This document shows positions 7,767-15,069 of a DNA stretch of 64,000 nt, in pieces. Origin of the DNA: Streptomyces sp. CB01201 (GTDB lineage: Bacteria; Actinomycetota; Actinomycetes; Streptomycetales; Streptomycetaceae); NCBI RefSeq assembly GCF_002803085.1, contig NZ_NNBJ01000019.1:37927-101926 (forward strand), given 5' to 3'. How positions within the stretch are numbered: the first letter of the stretch is position 1; every line of letters starts with the position of its first letter. A program made the translations under genes and the position numbers. The notes below the pieces were generated by a model. It saw nothing but the letters and a program-made list of their open reading frames with translations. It had not been told where the DNA came from and searched no databases.

Positions 7767-9488
7767 CTACGCGTGCCCGGTCCAGCGGTCGAGCGCGGCA
7801 TGCAGCCCGGCCGGGTCCGGACCCTCGCAGGCCCATGCCACATATCCGTCGGGCCGTACGAGCAGCGTGCTGCCGCGCCCGCTCCGCCAGTGCGCGGCCA
7901 CCACGCCGCGCGGCGCGACGGCCCGGCCGTCCCGGGGTGTCACCAGGACGAACTCGCCCCGGCGCAGCAGCTCGTAGAGGCGCCCCTCGACGAGGTCCAG
8001 GTCGATCGCGCGCTTCCCGGTGAGCGGATGCGAACCGCGCTCCGCCCGGTAGGCGATGTCGAGCCCGCTGATCATCCCCATCGCCTTGTCGGAGACCGGA
8101 CGCACGAGGTCGAGGACGCGTACGACCAGTGAACGGCCCGCCCGCTGAAGGGGGTTGTGGGCCATGGCGAGCCGCACGAGCGCGCCGCTGCTGCGCAGCA
8201 CCATCGCGCCGACCGGGTGGCGCTCGGCCTGGTAGCTGTCGAGCAACGCCTCGGTGTCGGCGCCGCGGCCGTGCAGTGCGGCGGCGAGCTTCCAGGAGAG
8301 GTTCGCGGCGTCCTGGAGGCCGGTGTTCATGCCCTGGCCGCCCGCGGGGGAGTGGACGTGCGCTGCGTCCCCGGCGAGGAAGACCCGGCCGACCCGGTAG
8401 GACGGGGTCTGGCGTTCGTCGCTGTGGAAGCGGGAGATCCAACGGGCGTCGTGCATCCCGTAGTCGGTGCCGAAGGCCTCGCCGGCGATGGCGCGCAGCT
8501 CGTCGAGGTCCACGGGCTCGGTGTCGGGGACCTGGCGCTTGCGGTTCCATCCCATGACCCGGTAGTAGCCGTCGCCGAACGGGGCGACGAGGGCGAACGA
8601 GTCGCCCGAGCCGCTGAGTTGGAGCATGACGTCCGGTTCCTTGTCGAGCCGTACGTCCGCGAGGACGATCGAGCGGATCACGGCCGCGCCGGGGAACGGC
8701 AGCCCGAGCGCCTCGCGGACGCCGCTGTGCACGCCGTCGGCGCCGACGAGATAGCGGGCCCGGATCGCGACGCGCCGCTCGCCGCCACCGCTCCCGCCAC
8801 CGTTCCCGGCACCGCTGCGGTGGCCGTCGGCAGCACGCTCGTACCGCTCGGCCAGCTCGGCGGTAACCCCTCCACCACCCTGACGAAGGCTCAACAACCG
8901 CGCGCCATAACGGAATTGCACACCTTCGGCCACGGCGCGCCGTTCCAGGAGCTGCTCCACTTCGTACTGCGGGCTGATGAGCAGGAACGGGAAGCGCGAG
9001 CGCAGCCGGGTCATGTCGAGGGTGACGTGCCCGAACATGTCCATCTGCTCGATCGGCGTACCCCGCTTGATCAACTCCTCGGCCAGGCCGCGCGCGTCGA
9101 GCGCCTCCAGGGTGCGGGCGTGGACGCCGAAGGCGCGCGTCATGTTGCTGATGCCGTGCGGCCGGCGCTCGACGAGGGTGACCCGCAGCCCCGCGGCGGC
9201 GAGGTCGCCGGCGAGGAGCAGCCCGGTAGGACCGGCACCGACGACGACCACGTCAGCGATGTCAGCGACATCGACGGTGCCAGTGACGTCAGCGGTGTCG
9301 GTGTCGGTGGCGTCAGTGGCGGAGGCGGTGCGAGGGGTGTCGGCGGTTAAGGGCCGCTGGGGACGGGGTGCGCGATGGGATCCGTACGGCGCCGCGGGCT
9401 CTGCGGCCTCCGCGGGGCCGGTGCTGCTGGGCGGGTTGGTGGGGCTGATGGGGCTGGTGGAGCCGGACGCGTACGGGGTGTCGTTCAT
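7767..9488 (-). CDS. FAD-dependent aromatic monooxygenase
   Basis: A 573-residue flavoprotein hydroxylase of the PHBH-like group. The FAD-binding motif GAGPTG is at residues 84-89. It also has the substrate/NADPH DG motif (ARYLVGADGVHSGVRE) and the second FAD motif (FLAGDAAHVHSPAGGQG), followed by a C-terminal thioredoxin-like tail. It resembles polyketide hydroxylases and rifampicin-type drug monooxygenases; the substrate is not predictable. I start at ATG 9488 because GAGGAGGCAGCC precedes it. This leaves an odd N-terminal extension of about 78 residues rich in Ala, Thr, Asp and Pro. It is divergent from a TetR gene, and several dyads lie between them, so induction by a TetR ligand is likely. 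Confidence 0.9.
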   Translation of the reverse strand: MNDTPYASGSTSPISPTNPPSSTGPAEAAEPAAPYGSHRAPRPQRPLTADTPRTASATDATDTDTADVTGTVDVADIADVVVVGAGPTGLLLAGDLAAAGLRVTLVERRPHGISNMTRAFGVHARTLEALDARGLAEELIKRGTPIEQMDMFGHVTLDMTRLRSRFPFLLISPQYEVEQLLERRAVAEGVQFRYGARLLSLRQGGGGVTAELAERYERAADGHRSGAGNGGGSGGGERRVAIRARYLVGADGVHSGVREALGLPFPGAAVIRSIVLADVRLDKEPDVMLQLSGSGDSFALVAPFGDGYYRVMGWNRKRQVPDTEPVDLDELRAIAGEAFGTDYGMHDARWISRFHSDERQTPSYRVGRVFLAGDAAHVHSPAGGQGMNTGLQDAANLSWKLAAALHGRGADTEALLDSYQAERHPVGAMVLRSSGALVRLAMAHNPLQRAGRSLVVRVLDLVRPVSDKAMGMISGLDIAYRAERGSHPLTGKRAIDLDLVEGRLYELLRRGEFVLVTPRDGRAVAPRGVVAAHWRSGRGSTLLVRPDGYVAWACEGPDPAGLHAALDRWTGHA

Positions 9489-9533
9489 GGCTGCCTCCTC
9501 GGATGCCAGTGCGTACTGGTCAACGGGCGTAGG

Positions 9534-9602
9534 CCAACGGTTGTTGGTCAACACCTGTTGGCAAATGTAGAACCGTCGGAACTGGCATGTCAACAACTGT
9601 TG
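9534..9602. promoter_or_regulatory. Cluster of TetR-type operators
   Basis: Three related dyads lie between the divergent monooxygenase and TetR genes: CCAACGGTTGTTGG (9534-9547), CAACACCTGTTG (9549-9560) and CAACAACTGTTG (9591-9602). The first and third, with flanks, are near-identical 18-mers in opposite orientation. Their placement fits autoregulation plus control of the monooxygenase by the TetR protein. Confidence 0.7.
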
Positions 9603-9618
9603 GCCTACAGTCGTTGGC

Positions 9619-10200
9619 ATGACGACCGAAGCCCCCGCCGGAGGACCGCGCCGCACCTCCGGAGCCACCAAGGCCGCGATCCTCGACGCCGCCCGCGAGC
9701 GTTTCGCGGCGGACGGCTACGAGCGCGCGACCATCCGGGCCATCGCCCGGGACGCGGGGATCGACCCGTCGATGGTCATGCGGTACTACGGCAACAAGGA
9801 GGGCCTGTTCGCGGCGGCCTCCGAGATCGACCTGCGCATTCCACGGCCGGAGACGCTGCCGGCCGTGGGGATGGGGGCGGCGCTCGTCGAGCATTTCCTG
9901 GACCGCTGGGAGAACGACGACGTACTGACCGCCCTGCTGCGCGTCGGCGTCACGAACGCGGCCGGGGCGGAGCGGGTGCGGGCGGTGTTCACGGGGCAGA
10001 TGGTCCCGGTCGTCGCGGGCATCTGCCCGGACCCGGAGGACGCCCCGCGCCGGGCGGCGCTGGTCTCCTCACAGATCCTGGGCATGGCGATAGCCCGCTA
10101 TGTGCTGCGCTTCCCGCCGGCGGTCACGATGTCCCGCGAGGACATCGTGGACTGGCTGGGGCCGACGGTTCAGCGGTACCTAACGGCAGAGCGGCCTTAG
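9619..10200 (+). CDS. TetR family transcriptional regulator
   Basis: A 193-residue repressor. The N-terminal helix-turn-helix (about residues 18-62) reads KAAILDAARERFAADGY ... IARDAGIDPSMVMRYYGNKEGLF, and a helical ligand-binding domain follows. It is divergent from the monooxygenase gene with 130 bp between start codons, and that gap holds matching dyads. This is the classic arrangement of a repressor that senses the substrate of its divergent neighbour. Start ATG 9619 lies only 16 bases after the last dyad, so binding there would block its own transcription. The ligand is unknown. Confidence 0.92.
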   Translation: MTTEAPAGGPRRTSGATKAAILDAARERFAADGYERATIRAIARDAGIDPSMVMRYYGNKEGLFAAASEIDLRIPRPETLPAVGMGAALVEHFLDRWENDDVLTALLRVGVTNAAGAERVRAVFTGQMVPVVAGICPDPEDAPRRAALVSSQILGMAIARYVLRFPPAVTMSREDIVDWLGPTVQRYLTAERP

Positions 10201-10775
10201 CGTCCGGCTTGCCAGGTACCCCCAACCCCCTCCCGCCCGAGGGCCGCGCGCGGCCTGCTCCGCGGTTCCCTGCGGCCCGGCCCTGGGTCCGCTGACGCCG
10301 CGGGCCGTGCGTGGTTGCTCGCGCAGTTCCTCGCGCCCCTGGCCTTGTTTTTGTCTGCGGGGCGTGGGGGCTGTTTGCGCAGTTCCCCGCGCCCCTAACC
10401 CTCTGTCGGCCCCACACCGTGCGTGGTTGCTCGCGCAGTTCCCCGCGCCCCCAACCCCGTTTTCGTCCGCGGACCGTGGTCGCTTCTCGCGCAGTTCCCC
10501 GCGCCCCTAAAAGACTCGGTGCTGGCCCGCATGGGCATTCCCAGCCCGTCCGGCGTTTGAGGACGAGCGCCGTTCAGGCGCGACGGGGGTGCAGGGGGCG
10601 GAGCCCCCTGCGGGGGTTCGAGGGGCGCAGCCCCTCAGGGGGTCTGGGGCGCAGCCCCAGGGCCCGAGCCCTTCAACCCCGCCGCACGGGCGGGCGGGTG
10701 GGCGAACCCCCAGGGGGTGGCTTGAGGGGGCCGAGCCCCATAAGTGGGGCAGACTCTGCTTCGTACACTTTCTGC
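10201..10775. other. Repeat-rich 575-bp intergenic region
   Basis: No gene is supported. The left half holds the regular 56-bp array described separately. The right half (about 10560-10760) is a succession of short hairpins of the GGGGCGCAGCCCC type, a kind of intergenic palindrome common in streptomycetes. The MarR gene starts directly after it. Confidence 0.75.
10300..10508. repeat. 56-bp periodic intergenic repeat, 4 units
   Basis: The core GCGCAGTTCCCCGCGCCCCT (one copy with T for C) starts at 10321, 10377, 10433 and 10489, an exact 56-bp period. The intervening sequence also resembles itself (GTGCGTGGTTGCTC before, AACCCCGTTTTCGTCCGCGG after). Two more copies of the same element occur near 30.4-30.6 kb, so it is a dispersed element. 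Confidence 0.85.
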
Positions 10776-11267
10776 ATGGCACAGAAGACCCGCCCAACCC
10801 CGCCCACCCGAGCCACCCTGCTCCACGACCTGGGCGCGGTATCCCGCCGCTACATGGCCTCGTACGCCCTGTTCAACCAGGCACTCGCCGACCACCTGGG
10901 GCTGCACCCCACAGACGTCCAGTGCCTGAACCTCCTCGGCCTGGAACCGGGCCCCGTCACCACGGGACGGATCGCCGAACTGACCGGACTCACCACCGGC
11001 TCCGCGACCCGCCTCGTCGACCGCCTGGAGAAGGCCGGCTATGTGACCCGGCACCGCGACACCGAGGACCGTAGGAAGGTCCTGGTCGAGGTGGTGCCCA
11101 AGCGGATGGCCGAGTTCGGCAAGGTGTGGAGCAGGCTCAACGGAGCCTGGTGGGAGCTGTTCGACGGGTACGAGGACGAGGAGATCGCGTTCATCGCCAC
11201 CCACATGCGCCGCACCGTAGACCTCAGCACCGCGCAGGTCGCACGCCTCCGCAGCGGCCAGCTCTAG
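10776..11267 (+). CDS. MarR family transcriptional regulator
   Basis: A 163-residue winged-helix regulator. The core runs from about residue 45 to 110: VTTGRIAELTGLTTGSATRLVDRLEKAGYVTRH gives the recognition helix, and DRRKVLVEVVP the wing. ATG 10776 begins MAQKTRP and gives a normal-length N-terminal dimerisation helix. Its upstream region is hairpin-rich and lacks an obvious Shine-Dalgarno. The next gene is convergent (stop at 11273, five bases after this stop), so the target is not evident from context. Confidence 0.9.
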   Translation: MAQKTRPTPPTRATLLHDLGAVSRRYMASYALFNQALADHLGLHPTDVQCLNLLGLEPGPVTTGRIAELTGLTTGSATRLVDRLEKAGYVTRHRDTEDRRKVLVEVVPKRMAEFGKVWSRLNGAWWELFDGYEDEEIAFIATHMRRTVDLSTAQVARLRSGQL

Positions 11268-11272
11268 GCCCC

Positions 11273-12043
11273 CTACGCCGGCCCGACGTGCTCGGCCGGG
11301 CGCCCGCCGCTCCCCGCCGCCGAGCCGAATTCCCGTACCGCCGAGTCCACGATCGCCTCAAGCGCGGCGTGGTGCGCGCCACGCCAGTACACCCGCTCAC
11401 AGGAGCCGCACTCGGCGAAGACCTCGTACGTGCTGCGAGTCCCGTGTTCCAGCCGGTCGCCCACCGACTCCTTGTCGGCCTCCCGCAGCGGTGCGTTGCA
11501 CGCGGTGCACCGTGTCCAGGGCGCGAGCGCGGGTCTGAACCGGCTGAGTACGTCCCGGAGTTGCTCCTCCGTGCGGTGGCTGTAGATGTACGCCCCCGCC
11601 CACAGCTCCCTGCGGTGCAACAGCCCTCGGTCCCGCGACAGCATGACGCGCCGCTCCCGCGCGGAGAGCGCCGCGAGCGCCGGGTCCCCGATGTCCTCGC
11701 TCTCGTACGCCGCGTCGACGCCGAGCAGCCTCAACCGCCGTGCCAGCGTGCCGAGATGGACGTCGAGCAAGAAGCGCAGCGGGGCGCCCGGCACCTCCTG
11801 GGGGCGGTCGACGGCACGTACCTCGACGGTCTCGCCCGCCACCGGAACGTGGGAGACCGGCACCGCGCGGCCGTCCGCGAGCAGCCGGCCGACCTCGGTG
11901 AGCGGGACGCCCAGGGACTCGACGGCATGGCCCAGCGTGGACACGCCGTCGGTCACGACGCTGCTGGCGCCGTCGCGCCGCTTCGCCGGAACGAAGAGCC
12001 GCAGCTCGGGGGCGAAGTCGATATGGATCTCCGGTCCGTTCAC
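11273..12043 (-). CDS. Mut7-C RNase-like protein with ubiquitin-like N-terminus
   Basis: A 256-residue cytosolic protein in two parts. The first about 80 residues (EIHIDFAPELRLFVPAKRR ... GETVEVRAVD) fit the beta-grasp ubiquitin-like domain that accompanies Mut7-C. The rest matches the PIN-like Mut7-C RNase domain, with RFLLDVHLGTLARRLRLLG, VMLSRDRGLL, and a zinc ribbon made of CTAC and CGSC pairs. These proteins are predicted nucleases acting on RNA; the substrate is unknown. GTG 12043 is chosen because it begins the recognisable domain, and the frame upstream is simple-repeat sequence. Confidence 0.85.
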   Translation of the reverse strand: MNGPEIHIDFAPELRLFVPAKRRDGASSVVTDGVSTLGHAVESLGVPLTEVGRLLADGRAVPVSHVPVAGETVEVRAVDRPQEVPGAPLRFLLDVHLGTLARRLRLLGVDAAYESEDIGDPALAALSARERRVMLSRDRGLLHRRELWAGAYIYSHRTEEQLRDVLSRFRPALAPWTRCTACNAPLREADKESVGDRLEHGTRSTYEVFAECGSCERVYWRGAHHAALEAIVDSAVREFGSAAGSGGRPAEHVGPA

Positions 12044-12149
12044 GCCGTCAGGATGGCATTGCGCCGGCGCTGCGGGCCAGGGATTTCGGGGGCGCGCCGG
12101 GATGCCTCCGGGGGCGGACAGGGCGACGGGGGCAGAGGCGCAGGCGAAG

Positions 12150-12245
12150 CCGACGCGAGCAACGCGAATGCGGACGCCACCGCGAACAGCGCGAACGCGG
12201 ACGCGGACGCGGACGCGAGCAACGCGAACGCGGACGCCACCGCGG
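12150..12245. repeat. GCGAACGCGGACGC-type simple repeat
   Basis: The gap between the Mut7-C and NmrA-like genes is largely a degenerate repeat of GACGC, GAGCAACGCGAA and CGCGGACGCCACCGCG blocks. It keeps several frames open (Asn-Ala-Asp-Ala translations) but has no start signal. Coordinates are approximate. Confidence 0.65.
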
Positions 12246-12251
12246 CTGCCG

Positions 12252-13091
12252 CTAAGGCCGGAAGGCGTCCGCGTGTTCACGGGCCCAGGATTCAAAGGTG
12301 CGGGCCGGATGGCCGGTCAACTCCTGTACGGCGTCGGTGACGGCGTCGGGCTGCCCGTTGTGCGAGGCGAAGTAGTCGAGCAGCGCCTCCGCGATCGCGG
12401 GCGGCATGAAGTCGGCCGTCGACGCCTGCCACGCCTCGGCAGTCACGGCGTTGACGACGAGCGGACGCCCGGCCGCCTCGGCGAGAATCGCCACCTGCTC
12501 GGTGACGCTCAGGGAGGCCGGCCCGGTGAGGTGGTAGGCGCGGCCGCGCAGTTCGGGCCGGGTGAGGACGGCGACCGCGGCGTCCGCGATGTCCGCCTCG
12601 TGGATGACGGCGGACTGGGCGCCGGGGAACGGATGGTCCACAGCGCCGGTCGCATTGACCGCCCAGGCCCAGCCGAGGGCGTTGCCCGCGAAGCCGCCGG
12701 GCCGGAGGACGGTCGAGGGGATGCCGGAGTGCTCCAGGCCACGCTCGACCGCGCTGTGCATCGCGGCGATGGCATTGGTGTCGGTGCCGGGCTCGATGAC
12801 GGAACTGGACGAGAGCAGCACGACGTGCCGCACCCCCGCGGACTCCGCCTCGGCGAGGAACGCCTCGATGTGCTTCGGGCTGGCGTACAGGAAGACCGAC
12901 TCGACGCCCGCCAGCGCGGCCGGGAACGTCGCCGGGTCGTCGAGGTCGCAGACGGCACGCTGCACACCGTCCGGAAGCGCCAGCTTGTCGGGACTCGCGG
13001 AAGCCGCACGCACGTCGAGCCCGCGCTCACGCAGCAGCGGGACGAGGGCTGTGGCGACCTTGCCGCGGCTGCCGGTGATCAGAATCGTCAT
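12252..13091 (-). CDS. NmrA-like NAD(P)-binding protein
   Basis: A 279-residue atypical short-chain dehydrogenase fold. The N-terminus MTILITGSRGKVATALVPLL carries a modified glycine motif (TGSRGKVA). It is followed by VESVFLYASP, VVLLSSSSV, a STVLRPGGFAGN segment and a C-terminal helical part, as in the NmrA/QOR2 group. Some members sense redox state through NAD(P)H, others are reductases; which applies here is unknown. ATG 13091 has AAGGGG upstream. Upstream lie direct repeats resembling CTAACCTGCACC (about 13175-13215) and a 17-bp palindrome, possible operator sites. Confidence 0.85.
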   Translation of the reverse strand: MTILITGSRGKVATALVPLLRERGLDVRAASASPDKLALPDGVQRAVCDLDDPATFPAALAGVESVFLYASPKHIEAFLAEAESAGVRHVVLLSSSSVIEPGTDTNAIAAMHSAVERGLEHSGIPSTVLRPGGFAGNALGWAWAVNATGAVDHPFPGAQSAVIHEADIADAAVAVLTRPELRGRAYHLTGPASLSVTEQVAILAEAAGRPLVVNAVTAEAWQASTADFMPPAIAEALLDYFASHNGQPDAVTDAVQELTGHPARTFESWAREHADAFRP

Positions 13092-13223
13092 CGTGGAAAT
13101 ACCCCTTGGGCAAAGGAAGTTGGGACCATTGAGGCGGCGCCGGCGGGAGCTGACGTCGGTGACCGTCGGACCGATCAACCTGCACCTCACTAACCTGCAC
13201 CCCGTTAGCCTGCATCAAACATA

Positions 13224-13240
13224 ATCTGCGCCGCGCAGAT
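13224..13240. promoter_or_regulatory. 17-bp perfect palindrome, candidate operator
   Basis: ATCTGCGC, one central base, then GCGCAGAT forms a perfect 8+1+8 dyad immediately beside AAATAAATAT, which is rare AT-rich sequence in this window. The position, about 135 bp upstream of the NmrA-like start, fits a repressor site. Confidence 0.5.
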
Positions 13241-13292
13241 AAATAAATATCCTCGACCAGGTCACGGCCGTCAAGCGCATATCGGCAGGGCG

Positions 13293-13340
13293 CCCGAGGG
13301 TGCAGGGAGTCCCGAGGGTGCAGGGAGTCCCGAGGGTGCA
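13293..13340. repeat. 18-bp tandem repeat, 2.7 copies
   Basis: Units of CCCGAGGGTGCAGGGAGT start at 13293, 13311 and 13329 (the last partial), between the palindrome and the GNAT start. Confidence 0.8.
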
Positions 13341-13388
13341 GGCGGGGGCGTACGGGGCGGCGAGGGGCGGGCCCTCTACCCTTCCGGC

Positions 13389-13820
13389 ATGAAGATCATC
13401 GACCTTGAGCCGGGCGACCCGCGTCTGACGGACGACCTGCTGCCGGTACTCAGCGAACTCCGACCGCATCTCACGGAGGAGCTCTTCGCCGAGATCTACG
13501 GGGAAGGGCACGCCCAGGGGCTGCGCTTCACCGCCGCGTACGGCGACGACGGGGCCTGCGTCGGCGCCGCCGGGTGGCGGATCATCGCCAACACCGGCTT
13601 CGTCCGCAAGCTGTACGTCGACGACCTGGTCACCGCCGCCACCGCCCGCTCCACCGGCGTGGGCCACGCCCTCCTCGCGCACCTGGAGGCCCACGCGAGG
13701 GCGGCGGGTTGCACCTCCCTGAACCTCGACTCCGCCACCCACCGGACCGACGCGCACCGCTTCTACTTCCGCGAGCGCATGGCGGTGACGGCCTTCAACT
13801 TCGACAAGCCGCTGGACTGA
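13389..13820 (+). CDS. GNAT family N-acetyltransferase
   Basis: A 143-residue acetyltransferase. The acetyl-CoA binding loop is RSTGVGHALLAHLEAHARAAGC near residue 87. It is preceded by the beta-strand KLYVDDLVTAATA and followed by LNLDS and the characteristic AHRFYFRERM. It resembles small stand-alone GNATs that act on amines of metabolites or antibiotics, but no substrate can be assigned. ATG 13389 follows GGGCCCTCTACCCTTCCGGC, a weak ribosome site. It is convergent with the small membrane protein at 13900. Confidence 0.88.
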   Translation: MKIIDLEPGDPRLTDDLLPVLSELRPHLTEELFAEIYGEGHAQGLRFTAAYGDDGACVGAAGWRIIANTGFVRKLYVDDLVTAATARSTGVGHALLAHLEAHARAAGCTSLNLDSATHRTDAHRFYFRERMAVTAFNFDKPLD

Positions 13821-13899
13821 GCCCACGGGGCCGAGCCCGCTGGACCCGCAGTGCCGGTTCGCCCATGGCCCAGGCCGTGGAAGACCGGGACTGGACCTC

Positions 13900-14271
13900 T
13901 CAAAATCCCGGGGCAGGGAGGAAGCTCGGCCACCACGGGGGCACGCCGCCGGGACATGAAGGCGCGGCGGAGCCCTCCCAAAAGATCGAGATGGCGCACC
14001 AGACAACACCGAGCAGCGTCACCGCCAGGGCAAGGGCGTGGAGCAGGGGACGGCGGCGGTCCCCAAGGAGGGTGCCCGCCGCAGCCCAGAGCAGCAGCAA
14101 GACCGTCCAAGCGCCCGGAATGAACAGCCACACCAGGAAAAAGCTGTTGGCTGCGTTGTTCACCCCCACGTCACAGGCAGCCCACGACCTGCCCAGCAGC
14201 GTGGCAGCGGACACCGCGAGAACCAGCGCCACCGACGCCCCGAGAAATCCGTGCAGCCGTCGAGTCCCCAC
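13900..14271 (-). CDS. Small three-helix membrane protein
   Basis: A 123-residue protein of unknown function. I start it at GTG 14271 because AAGGAGG lies five bases upstream, the best Shine-Dalgarno in this neighbourhood. The frame remains open to 14706 only as non-coding extension antisense to the next gene. Three hydrophobic helices are visible: residues 8-28, 43-69 and 76-98. There is a short external loop with one cysteine and two asparagines, and a Pro/Trp-rich C-terminal tail. No family recognised. It follows the acetyltransferase at 14433 on the same strand after 161 bp. Confidence 0.7.
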   Translation of the reverse strand: MGTRRLHGFLGASVALVLAVSAATLLGRSWAACDVGVNNAANSFFLVWLFIPGAWTVLLLLWAAAGTLLGDRRRPLLHALALAVTLLGVVWCAISIFWEGSAAPSCPGGVPPWWPSFLPAPGF

Positions 14272-14432
14272 AGCAGCCTCCTTGTTCGCCGTCCACCGCG
14301 GGAAGCATGCAGGAAACACCTGATCCGCGCACCTGATCCGCCCACCTGATCCGCACTGCTCGTCCCTGCCGCAACCACCCGGGCCGTCAGCGCCGGCCAC
14401 GAGCCGCTGAACAGCGCCCAGCCCTCCTGCGG

Positions 14433-14966
14433 CTAGCCCTCCAGACCGGTCCACCAGTCGTTGGAGCGGATCGTCGTGCCCGGCGGATACTCGAACTCGA
14501 CCTCGCCGGCGCACACGAAGCCGGCCTTGCGGCAGGTGGCGTTGGAGGCGGTGTGGTCCACGGACGGATAGGCGTGCAGGGTGCGCCGGCCGCCCGCGGC
14601 GCGGGCCTGCGCCACAACCGCCCGGAGCGCCGCGACGGCCAGACCGCGGCCTCGGAACTCGGGAAGGATGCCGTACCCCGTCTCGTACACCGGCTCGCCC
14701 TGCCATATTCGCGGCCAGTACCCGACCGATCCGACGGCCTCGCCCGTCCCGTCGAGGACGACCTTGAACATCCGCCCCTCGGCTGCGGGGCGAGCGCTCA
14801 TCGCCGTGTACTTGGCGTGCCGGGACAGCACCTTCTCCTCGGACTCCGGGCCGCCGAGGTGCTCGGTCATCTCCGGCTCGTTCTTCCTGCGGAGCAGGGC
14901 GAGATCGCCGTCCGACCAGGGCAGCAGCCGGATACGCGGGGGAACTTCACGGGCTGTGTCGCTCAT
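14433..14966 (-). CDS. GNAT family N-acetyltransferase (RimJ-like)
   Basis: A 177-residue acetyltransferase. The acetyl-CoA site is FRGRGLAVAALRAVV near residue 110, with YWPRIWQGEPVYETGYGILPEF before it and SNATCRKAGFVCAGEVEFEYPPG after, a pattern of the RimJ/RimL-type group. The substrate is unknown. I start at ATG 14966. A TACAGT hexamer seven bases upstream suggests a leaderless transcript, as there is no Shine-Dalgarno. A TTG at 14996 would add ten residues. Confidence 0.82.
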   Translation of the reverse strand: MSDTAREVPPRIRLLPWSDGDLALLRRKNEPEMTEHLGGPESEEKVLSRHAKYTAMSARPAAEGRMFKVVLDGTGEAVGSVGYWPRIWQGEPVYETGYGILPEFRGRGLAVAALRAVVAQARAAGGRRTLHAYPSVDHTASNATCRKAGFVCAGEVEFEYPPGTTIRSNDWWTGLEG

Positions 14967-15015
14967 GTCCAGAACTGTAGGCGCCGGGTCTGACAACGGC
15001 CCCCGATCAGGGGCG

Positions 15016-15055
15016 GAGGGGCCAGGGACGGCCAGGGACGGCCAGGGACGGACGG
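15016..15055. repeat. CAGGGACGGC tandem repeat
   Basis: About four copies of a 10-bp CAGGGACGGC unit lie between the acetyltransferase start and the P-type ATPase stop. Confidence 0.65.
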
Positions 15056-15069
15056 TCAGGGGCAGAAAG

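Larger units (their letters stand above)
13092..13388. other. Divergent intergenic region with possible operators
   Basis: No gene. It contains three TAxCCTGCAxC-like direct repeats at about 13175-13215, the 17-bp palindrome at 13224-13240 next to an AT-rich run, and an 18-bp tandem repeat at 13293-13340. It separates the NmrA-like and GNAT genes, which are transcribed divergently. Confidence 0.55.

Noticed and set aside
10300..10508. Possible CRISPR array (20-bp repeats at constant 56-bp spacing)
   Set aside because: The spacers are similar to one another, there are only four units, the element occurs elsewhere singly, and no cas gene is present.
12060..12295. N-terminal extension of the Mut7-C protein
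   Set aside because: The translation is a Val/Arg repeat from simple-sequence DNA; the domain begins at GTG 12043.
13900..14706. 268-residue version of the small membrane protein
   Set aside because: The extra N-terminus is antisense to the acetyltransferase, while AAGGAGG marks GTG 14271.
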